Source: Anodontia alba
Taxonomy: Eukaryota; Mollusca; Bivalvia; Lucinida; Lucinidae
NCBI GenBank assembly: GCA_964016985.1
Contig: OZ024830.1
Coordinates: 21,414,387 to 21,478,386 of the forward strand
Length of the DNA stretch: 64,000 nucleotides
Direction of reading: 5' to 3'
Shown: piece after piece, positions 33,030 to 45,000 of the stretch
Position numbering within the stretch: position 1 is the stretch's first letter
Layout of the letters: each line of letters opens with the position of its first letter
Translations under genes and position numbers: made by a program
Notes under the pieces: generated by a model
The model's database searches: none
The model's input: only the letters and a program-made list of their open reading frames with translations
What the model was told of the DNA's origin: nothing

Positions 33030-36000
33030 CTGAAAAATAGTAAAGAAGATGTATAGGAAGTGCCACAATCACAGAAAATAGCCCACCAATGACATCAAGA
33101 ATAAGAATAAAAACATTACAGTAAATCCTCAATGACTCGAACAACAATGACTCATTTACCATGGCTAATTCAAACATGTTTTTTGGGTTCCTACATAATT
33201 CTTCTGATAGCTCCCGAAAACAAATATTTATGAATAAATTGTGTTATGTGTACTCATTAGAATTGCCATCTTAATCAGTTCTAATGAGTACACTCAACAC
33301 ACCATTATTGTATAGAAACTCACATAAGATTATTGCAAAGAAGATCGAATAAGGTACATCTGGCTATGAGATTTTTTTCTCTAGAAATATCTGTTTATAT
33401 CCTCTGTTGAATATTCTTGCAAAATTTTCAAACCTATTTTTGCATACAGGCAAACAGTGTGGACCCTGATTGGACTGCTCCTACAGGAGCAGTCCGATCA
33501 GGATCCACACTGTTTGCAAAATAACTTTTAAAATCACAAGCAGATGACAAACCAGACGTCAATTGTTGTGATTCGCAGTTTAAGGGTTAAGTACTTACAG
33601 GAATATCATTGGTGGGTAGAATCATACTGGGAACATGTCTAGCTGAAAGGTACTGTCTGATACAGGTCTTCACAGCTGTGACCAATCCTGGTGTAAATTT
33701 ACTGCCTGGGGCTACTTTTAAGAATAAAACAACTCTCTCCTCTGTACCATCCTGTTTTGTCTGGGATACACATACACTATCCTGCACTTCTTTAAATGTT
33801 TCAACTGAAATAGCAAAAGAAATTTATTCAGCTTTTGAGTTCTTATAGGAATAAATTTTATTTTTGTGGATTTTGTCAATGTGTAAACTCCAGCAAATAA
33901 CTCACAAAGTTTGTGAGTGATACACCGGAGTTTAGACATCAATAAAATCCACAAAAAATAATACATGTAATTCCAATTTTCCACATCAAAATGTTACAAA
34001 AATTGCCAAAACTGTTAATCTTTTGAGATGGCAGAAGGGATATAGATCCAAAGGATTCCTGCTCTTGACTTTATTATCTTCAATCATTAAATTTGCATGT
34101 TTGTGTTGAGGTTTTACGGCCCGGTAAGCCAATGGGGCCATGTCAAGCATGGTCAGTTTACCTAACCACACTTTTACTAGGCAGGCTTAGTCCTCTAAGC
34201 AGTTAACCATTATAGTATTCTTTCGCCAGAAACTGACAACAGCCCTTCTTAAATCAGCTGAAGGGAGTGAATGACCTTAGAAAATATTTCATGATTAATC
34301 TCCATCAAAGAATGTTGCAGACCCGGCAGGGGGCTAACAGGCAACCTCCTGATCACCAGTCTGATGAACAGCCAACTGAACCACCGAGGCCTGTATTAAA
34401 ATTGCATGAAATGTTAAAATTACATGAAATGTGTATAAAGATTAGGAATTGGAATTGTTTAATGATACTATATCTCCAGATAAGGCACTTTTTCCAACCA
34501 AAAATTGTTGATATTTTTCTTATTTCTCCACAAAAACATATGTTGTGGATACTCATTAGAAGCGCCTCAATGAAGGGCTTCTAATAAGTACCCAGAGGAT
34601 GAAGGAAAAGAGAATGACAGTGCAGAAACAGAAGAGATACTAACATACCCCATCTCCAAGGTGCTGCAAGTAAATGCACTTATTCAAATTTTATTAGACA
34701 TATTTCAACAACCAGTTTAAAAAGGATTATTATCATAACAGAAAATATGCTATCATCAGCCATGGATTTCAGAAAGTTAGATACAACTTACCAATTCTAT
34801 ATATGTCAGCAGAACCAAATCTTATTCCACTTGGGTTTAATGTAGCATCACTGCAAATGAAAAAAAAAAATTGCTAAATGTGCTATAAACAAGAAATTTG
34901 CTGAATGAGATGTTGCAACTGCTGGTGGTGCTCAAGAAGCAGATCTGAACGCAGAGACTAAACATAGTTCAGCAAGGCATAATAAGTAGGTCAAGGTCAG
35001 TAATGGTTGATGGCACAGGGTAGGGTGCATCACAGGCAATGTTTGTATGAAATTTCCTTAGCCTAGAAGCCTTGGTGTTTGAGAAATGGAGCTAACATAC
35101 ACCCTTAACAATTAAAACAGTGTATTTTGGTTTGTAATTTCATCAAAAAGTTTAGAATGTCTATGACATCACAGAATGTGCACTATGAGTCATTATCTGT
35201 CAAAGAGTAGAAAAGGTAACTTGTGCATGAAAAAAAAAAAAAGCATACAGGTATGTATTAAATAAACTAGTGTAATTTTTTAACTTACAGGTTTTTCTGC
35301 AAGCAATTTTCAGTGAAATACATATTTTGTGCACACTACCAGTACAGCGAAATTCAAAGATTTTGATATACCTCTAATTAAACTTCAAATTTGTATGTTT
35401 CAAATGAGCCAAGCCATCAGAAAATGTACCATCGGACATGTGCGCCCTGTGAAGATTCAGATCAGCCTGCACATTTGTGCAGGCTGATCTGAATCTTCAC
35501 TGGGCACATTTTGGATAGCCAAGGATGCAAATTTCTTCATGCCAACAATGAATACCCAAACCAGACTGTGCAGAAATGCAGGCTGAAGTGAGTCTTTATT
35601 GTAAGCACATCAGAAGGTACGTTTTCTCATGTTGCTGTTCAAATCTGATGAAGTCAGAACACTACCTTCTTCCCAGCATAACAATTCCTCCTGTTTGGCT
35701 GTTTATTCTGCAGTAATCTCCATGTGCCCAAACACCTGTAAAAAGAAACCATGAAAAATAGTTACATTCAATTTTAAATCATCAGGTCTCTTGAAGTGTT
35801 GAAACTTTCAGGACCTCATCCTGGAAAAAAAATTAGCAAATAGTTTTATTTGAGCCCCACAGTGATAACTGATCACAGATCATGGATATGAAATGAGCGA
35901 TAAGCCATCCTAAGAAATTTTCTGTCAAAATGGTGGTAAAAGGTCAGAACTGTAAATAGACTTTCATACTTACCATTATAAACGCTGAAATAAGCCTTCT

Positions 36001-39000
36001 TATATTTTAGTCCCTGAGGGTCATTCCAGAAATAAACAGGCATGGAAGGAAATGGTTTCAAACACACTAACTCTCCATCCTCATCAAGCACTGCTTTTCC
36101 TGCAATATATTGAGTTACATAAATGTTCTGTGCTTCTTGTGACAGGAGATAATTACTATACCTCAAATCGACTGAATTTCTGAGGATACAAATATCAAAA
36201 ATGAAAGAATTTGTCAGAAAATAAAAACAAAAAGAATATAGGGTGTAAATATGATTAAACAGTAGTAAAATCTATACAGATTGCCTTTAAAAACAAAGAA
36301 CACATAAAAGAACAATCAGGTTCTTGGTTCACTGAGACCCTTTTTATGACAGAAATGTAGTTAGTAGGATGCATATGCCCCTAGCACTGTCTTAAGTGGA
36401 ACTGGATTCTCCAAGATACCAGAATGAACTCACACGTCCCAAGTAAATCTTCATAGTAAATCAACAGTTGGCCAATTTTGCATTGCCCTCATGCAAGGTA
36501 GAATGCAATAGATAAGATGACTACTGTATTTACCTAAACCCATTTACCTTGAGTAGACTCTCATTAAGGCTGGCACAATGAATCAAATAATCGATTAATT
36601 GATTGGTAAATTCCTCAAAAATGATTATCATTACAAATTTGTTAATAATCGATCATTTGATTTCTATATTTGTTATATTACCGTCTTTACACTTAGTATT
36701 CAGACACCTCACTTTACTTTATCTAAAATTTGAACAAGTACAATGTACTACACACTGTTGTGTCTAAAATAGCTGAATGAGTGGCAAACAGTGTAGACCC
36801 TGATGAGACGCCGCATGCTCAGGCCACATACATACAATAAAGTATAATATATGGAAGGGTCATGTTCTGACAGGTAAAATTATGACCAAATCTTCAGGAT
36901 TTTCAGCTCGGGTTAGCCAGCCTTAACTCTCATACCACAACTCTTTGGATGGTCTATTTCTAAAAGCAGGGTGTCTGTTTTATAGTTTTATTATCACTAT
37001 GTTTTACAGAATTTTCTGTATTTAATGCAAATGGTGCTGACTGGGATCAGATGCAGCACAATGCAGTGTCTGATCCAGGTCTTCATTGTTTGCCAATGTC
37101 CCTATTATGGGACTGTAAGCCTAAACGGGTTAAAAATGTCATGAAGACATTTATGCCATAGCAAGCAGAGCAGATCCAGATCAAATGAGCAGTTTTATAG
37201 GGTCTACACTGTCTATGATAGTTCAGACATATATCTGAGTGTACTTGTTCAAATTTAGGATAAACAGAAAGTAACAGTTTAGATGACTGAACAGTCAGGT
37301 TGGTTGGTTGGTTTGAAATTTAACAGCCCAGTCAACACTATTAAGGTCATGTGAAGTCAGTCAATTTACCTAATCACACTGTTCCTGGGCAGGCTTAGTC
37401 TTATAAGCGTTAAAATAATACTTTGTGCACATATTTTTGTCCAAAACTGACGACTGCCAATGATGAATCAGGGGGAAAATGATAATAGAAATTATTAAAT
37501 AGAAATTATTTCATGATCAGTCTCCAAAAAATTTATGTGGCCGAGCTGGGACTTGCTTGCACCCCCTGAATCTGCTACAAACTACACAATGGAGACATGC
37601 TAGTAAAAAAGTTAACCCTGGTCCTGCCGAACCCGGATATGCCCAGCCTTTGCAAACAGTGTAGATCCAGATCAGTTGGCTTCTGAAGAAGCCAACTGAT
37701 CTGGATCTGCACTGTTGATCATTAAGAATTTGAATCTGTATCAACAGTCTAGATGAAATAATTCAATTGGATGAAAATTAGAAGTGGGCGTGGCAACAAT
37801 TTATTCAGTATGGCAAGGGCTAAGATGTCTGAATATCTATAGTAGTTATGGTTCTACTGTACCTTCATCATTGTAACATCTCATGCAACAGCCTAGCTGG
37901 AACTGCTGTACCTCCCCACTATATACTGGAACTGTCCAGTTCTGACCAAGGAAACAAGCAATAATGTCTGTACCACCTAAAACAAATAATAAGATACAAA
38001 ACGTCAGAATTCCAGAAAAAAAAAAAGGAATACTCAGGAGCAACCAGTAACCCAAGTTGTCAATGAGTGACAAGAAAATTGCTTCTGAACATGTACATTT
38101 CAATGCTGAGACAGAGTACTTAGAGTAATATCTTTTTTCATTTCTCAACCAAAACATATTGTGTGTACTCATGTACTCATGGCACTTCTAAAGAGTACCC
38201 ACAACTTATGTTTTCGTGGAGAAATAAGAATAATATCAATATTTTTTGGTTATTTAAAAGCAACTTATCTGGAGCTATGACTTCAACTGTTAGGCAGATA
38301 ATTCACATGAAAAAATTAACAAAATACATGTACATAAAATGTCTTCTACTGCAGTTGTGATTGGTGCGTTAAGGGTTAAGGCCTTTGTAATCTCAAGACA
38401 TAATCACAAGAGAAACTGTCTTTATTAAAAATAAAACAAAACAAAAACAAAAATAAAAGAAACAAAAAAAAAAAAAAAAAATAAAATAAAAAAAAAATAA
38501 ACAAACAAACTAGTAACAGTGTTTTCAGAGAAAACTGATGTACCCCAACCGGGAATTTTCAGTTTTTCTACTGCTGTGACCTTGAAAATTAGGTCAAGGT
38601 CACCAAAATCTAAACATTTCTTTGTTGTGTCCCAAATATATATTCATGAAAATGAGGTAAGAATCTAACCACTTGGTTCAGAAGATATTGTGCAGACAAG
38701 AAAGTGTCACACTGACACCAAGACTAAAGCCAACCAAACAGGATCCGCACCAAAATCAGCATGTCCCCCTCCCCGTAGCTATGGGGACATAAAAGCTAAT
38801 TTTGCATTAATTGTTTCTGCCTTAGTTTCTGCAAATATTCATTTCTGCCTAAGTTTCTACAAATAAGTGTATCACTCAAAACATCAAGAACTGAGTGACA
38901 AAGAGTGTAGAGACTGATTAGTCAGCTCATTAACAGCAGACTTGTTTATTAACCCTAAAACTGCCAATCACAACAATTGTTGTCTGCTTTGTCATCTACT

Positions 39001-42000
39001 TGTGATTTTTAAGTCATTTTTGCAAACAGTGTGGACCTAGATCAGACTGTTCCTCTATGAGCAGTCTGATCAGGGTCCACACTGTTTGCCTGTATGGAAA
39101 AATAGGTTTGAAAAGTTAGCAAAAGTATTCAGCCGACGACATAAACAGACGGCATAGTCAGATGCAGGTTTTCTTGGCATTTTAATGGTTAAGTCTCTTC
39201 ATGTACAGCTGTGTAGTTTGCATGGCTGTATAAACTTCCTAGCACTTACTTAAGCATAAGTTGACTTTCAAAGTAACCAGAACAGACTCACTGATCCCAA
39301 AGGAAATAAAAAAATATAATCTAAACTATGTTAAAGTACAAGGAGACAAATTACGGTCGCCACACCCGCTGCAGTAAAGTAAAATAAAAATCTAGATATT
39401 GCCTTTGGAAATAAAGAACACACAAAAGAATAAAAATCAGTTTCAATTTTTTAAGTCTGTGAAGGAACTGGATTTTGGTCATATTTTGTTTACCATAGTT
39501 TTGAAGAAAAATACTCAAATATCCAATTTACTAAATTATTCCTATGAAGCACATTTGAAACAAATAGCTTCGCTGATTTTGGCTTTGTGAGAAAGTCCCT
39601 TAAATGTCTCTATTCGAGTTCTCACTAAAGGACCTTTTTTTTGTCACATACTCTGTTCATGTTTAAGCATTTGAATGACTGATTGTGTTGAGGTCTAACG
39701 ACACGTCAACCCTTGTGGGTCATTTTGTGTCGTCTCCCAGAGAAAGGGAGAAAGGGATAGAACAGACAGTAGAGGAGATAAAAGAGAGGGACAGGGAAGA
39801 AGAAGGAATAGGAATGACAGTGAAGAAACAGAAGAAATAAAACATTTCCCCTCTACCCTTACCTGCTACAAGGATAGCAGGCCTTTCCCAACTGTAAAAC
39901 CAATATCAGTTGGATGCCCCAGTGACGTAAGATACACACCTTCACCACACCCAACCACCACCCCATGTTAAAGCACTGTGATCTCTTGAATCATGTGAAG
40001 AAATATAACTATTTAGAATTATGTAACTTCTACAAAGTGTCCATGCTTCAGTTTTCATACGTGCATTTTTACATGTATTCTGCATCTTATTGTCATATTT
40101 TGGTAATTCTTAAGGTTTTAGAAAAGTTGATTTTATTAGAAATGACTTATCTCTGCTTAATATGGAAGAGTCCATTACCAAATTAGGTCAATCAGGTAGT
40201 GTGGAATTTAACTGATTGTATAATGGCCTTTAAATTGCTTTTTATTTAAAGATATTTAAATCTGGAATTTACATGTTTAATGTTGTTTTTGTAAGAACTG
40301 TTTATTTAGTGCTTACTTTGGTCATAAAACCTGTTAATTTTGTTAGATGATTTCATTTACCTGCTGGGGCTTGCAGGTAGTACTGTGTGGGTATAAAAGC
40401 TCAGTTTTTGGGCTGTTAGTATATGGGGCGCTGCCCCTATGTGCCTAAAGTGCCGGCAGCATTAAAAATCTGATGATTGATTGATTGTTAGTATATGCCA
40501 GAGCCCCTATGTGACTCTGTTGCCTGGCTATGTTAAAAATCTGACTGATTGATCGTTTTGATAGTCAATACACATTTTGGATTACTAAATCTATGCTGCT
40601 TTGGACTAAAATCAACTAAATAATTATTAGATAAATAATACTGTTGTACTGGCTGATTTTGGCTTAAACCCCATTAAAATTAGTGGAATTTAAGATTTAT
40701 TTTTAGAGAAAAATAGGCAAAAATTCTTTAGTTGATATTTGATGGTTTTTCTTAACTTTTGGGGATTTTTCATCATTTTTCAGACAGAAGCATTCCACCA
40801 AATTGTGGAATTATTCAATAATTCTGAAAATGTAGTTAATTTATAACACTTTTGGTTATTTTGGCATTCTTGAACTTTAGCAATGATTTTGTAATTTGCT
40901 TTGTGTTTTACATGTCGTAAATATGTAGAAAAAGAGAGAGAAAAAAATAATAAAAATATATTAGTAAAATTTCTTTCTTTGTTTTCTCATTCATTTCAGC
41001 AAAATAAGAGTTAGGTTTCTTTGCTGATAAGCTTTAGCCTGGTTTGCCACTCAGGATTTCTGACTTATCCTTCTAATCAATTCAGTGGTGTCAGTCATCT
41101 TGATTAAACATTTTCTGTTCTGCTGAGTGAAGTATAATACACCCGTCCAGCACTTAGTTAGCTGTCAGTCTGTCGACCCAGCCTAAAACTTCAAACTTTA
41201 ATCCTGGGCATCTAGACGAAATAATTCAAGACCATTTTATTGAGTCCAGCATATCCTGGGTTACTACAAGTCACTTCATATACAGCTGTGTAATTTGCAA
41301 GATCACTAGCAGAACTTGTTCCCAGAACACACTTTCACAATTATACTAACCTGATATTGAGCCCAGCAACACATCTTTTTTCACTTCTTTGTAGACAAAT
41401 TCATAATTTCTTGGGACTAGAGGGGAACCAGTGGATAAGATCATTTTCAAGGTAGACAACTTGTGAGTTTTACCTGCAATAAAGATTTTTAGCCATGCAC
41501 ACAATTTCTTAATTCATAACTGCATGCAGTCCATTTGTGAAATACCCAAGGGCTTTCACTGCTTTAACCTTAACCACTCTGTGAACAAATTCAGCAGAAG
41601 ACAAACTTATGATATTAAAAAAAAAAAAAGAAAAAGAAAAAAAAAAATGCCGAAAATAAGCGTTGGCATTTCATGCAACTTGTCTCCCTTGGAGACAATT
41701 TGCATGAAATGTCAAAGCCATTTTTCTTTGAAACATAAGAAATATACTTCAACATGTTGTCTGCTGAGATTTTTACTGAGCATGCTAAACACCAAAAGCA
41801 TACACAATTTACAATAAGAAGTTGAGCTACAAGCTTACGACTGCTTACAAAGTGATTTACAGAACAGTGATTCTTCAAAGGCTATAGGGCCAGCCATGTT
41901 GGAGCTATATCAGAAATTTGAATCAACTAGGGTCAAACTGGATACATTAACTTTGATACAGACTTTGACTTATCCATGACTTTGAATTTTCAGAATTTGA

Positions 42001-45000
42001 AATATAAGTCCTATTGCATTTACTTGTATGACTTTCATATTTCTGATATTTTTAAAAGCAAAACAAACTTATCATGGCTGGATACAGCTAGAAATTCTGC
42101 AACCATTTTGCAAAAAGACAATTTTTGCAGACAGAAGTTGTCTCACTAGTAGTTGAAACCTGTAAATATTTGGTTGAGGGGAGGGGAAATGGAAGCTACT
42201 CTTACCAAAAAAGATTATGCTCCCTCAACTCTTAAAAGAAAGATTATGCTCCTTCTTAGCGCAAGTCTTTCAAAAATAGCTTCTTAAGAGACTGGCGGCA
42301 ACTATTTCCATGTCAGAGTTATTTCCCTTGTATGTGTATTCATCTTCACTTGGGAACAAATTCTTTCCTTTTAGGGTAGAACCCTTTTCAGAAGTGGGCT
42401 TGGTGTGCAGCAATATCCAAACAGGAGTCTTAAAATTTGTCTTCCTAGCAAATAATGGTGAAAAATCTACCATGAGTATCCAGTCTTGATAACTTGGCCC
42501 TGACAGAGTTCTATCCTACTTACCAGGTTTCAGGCCTTTATTTTCCATTACTGTAAGCCATTTAGCACTTGTGCCAAAGATAGTGAGTCTGAAAGAAGCA
42601 ATAATTGACCCATTGTAGTCGGGAGACCCATAAAAGGGTAATTGGCAAACAGTGCAGACCCAGATCAGATGCTGCAATTTGCAGCGTCTGATCAGGGTCT
42701 CCACCGTTTGCAAACAGTTAAACCATTTTTCTTTAGGAACATTTATATCATATAGCCTGATGTATTTAAAATCGAAAATGGACTCTTCCAATATATAGTG
42801 TGGGAGAGTCTGTTTAGTCTATAATGGGCTAAAAAGTCAGAATACACAGAAGTTAAGAACTTCCAAATTAAAATCAAGCTTAATACATTGTATATACTTT
42901 ATACAATTAGTGCAGACCCAAATCAGACTATATATACACAGATTCACGAGCAAGATCTATGTAATTCAAAGATAGAAGCATCACAAATTTAACACTCACC
43001 ACTCTCTGGGCTAATTCAGCAGATGACAAATTGATATATTTCTTACTTTTCCCAGAAAATAGGCTTTGATATTTCATTCAAACTGTCTCCTAAGCAGACA
43101 ATTTACATGAAATATCAAAGCCTATTTTCTGGGAAAAATGAGAAAAATATTTCAAAAAGCCACAGCATGAGGAAAGGTACCTTCAGGTATAGACCCTGTC
43201 ATATCAGCAAGCATAACTATATAATCCAATAAGGGCCATTGCTGGTCATCATCCCATTTATGCCGAGTGGACTCTTCTACCTTAACTCTTAAGACAGGTC
43301 CATTTCCTATATAAGGGGAGTCTGCTTTAATAGTTTTTATTATTATCATGTTTTGTAGAATTTCTGAATCTGAATTTCTGATCAGACGCCACATTCTGAA
43401 CTGGGTCTTCACTGTTTGCCAAAGTCCCTTTAATGGGATGCTAGGCTTAAATGGGTTAATATATTCTAGAGTATCCATTGACTATGTGAGTGGACAGTGA
43501 AGGACCTGATCTGAATGTATTGATACACAGGCTAATCTAAGCATTCACTGTCTACATATGCCTTGAATACCCATGGTATAGCTTTAATTTATGAGTTCAG
43601 ATATAACTAGACAAAGTACCCAGTGGGGCACGTATACCCCCGACCAGTGCTACCACCAGTTTTTAAAGAGCACAAAGTATGCAGCTTTGACTCTGGAGAT
43701 GGCAGTTATATGCTTTATGTTATAACATTGAAAAACTTCAATCACACATAATATGAAGCCCTTGACCTCAAAGATCAGGCACAGGTGCAGGGATTGAGCT
43801 TAATAAAACTTCAGCCCTATAACTATCACCATATACTAGTGAAATCAATCAGTCTTTATAATATAAGCAAAAATGACATTTGTGACCTTGACTTAAAAGC
43901 CATGCCCCAGCTTGGGGATGGTGCCAAGAAAAACTTTAGACCTATATATACCATCATGCTTAATATTAATGAAACCAACAAAAGGGTCTTCATAATATAG
44001 CTATATAAATTTTAATGAAAATTTTAAGGTCACCTGCCTACTCAATGCCCTCTACATATCGGTAAAGTATCACAAAAATATCTTAAAGAATTTTTAGAGT
44101 TATTGCCCGCACAAGATTTAAATAACCAAGGGAGAAAACTGCAGAATGGAGTCAGAAAGTCATTCTTGAATGTGATATGCCTACTCAATGTCCTATACAT
44201 ACTGGTGAAGTATCATGAAAATATCTTAACATGTTTTAAAGTTATGGTTTGCACAAAATTTTTACGATTCTGGAGACAAGGGAAGATAATTCATGGACCA
44301 AGTCAGTTAGAGTTGTCTTTCTTGTACCCGACACCCTACCAAATGCCCTCTACAACCTGACAGTTTCCTGAAAATAGCTCAAAGGGTAGTTAGGAGTTAT
44401 GGGGTGCACAATAATGCATTTATGGACAGACAGATGGATGGATGGATGAATGGACCAATTCCATGCTGATAGCTATATCTCCTAAACCTCTCAGTAGGAG
44501 GATAACAAAATTCAACAGAAGGTCTTGGTGGTATAGCTATATAAACTTAGATGTAAATATTTTTACTTTTATATGAAATTTCTAAGTCTGTGACCCTGAC
44601 CTCAAGGTCATACCCCGGGATGGGGATGATGCTGAGTAAAACTCTAGACCTATATCTACCAACATATCAAATATAGATGAAATTCCTCAAAGGGTCTTGA
44701 TGGTATAGCTATATAAACTTACACAAAAAACTTCGACTTTTTTATAAAAATTCTAAGTCTGTGACCTTGACCCCAAAGTCACCTCTGGGGTGGGGATGGT
44801 GCTGATAAAAACTTTAGACCTATATCTACCATCATGCCAAATATGAATGAAACCCATCAAAGGGTCTTCAAAATATGAGGTCTTATAAACTTTAATGCAA
44901 AAACTTTGACCCAAAGACAAAAATAAAGTATGAATAAATAATGCTATAAAGGATGGACAGACAGACAAACAGATTTCTTGCTGATAGCATATCTGCTCAA

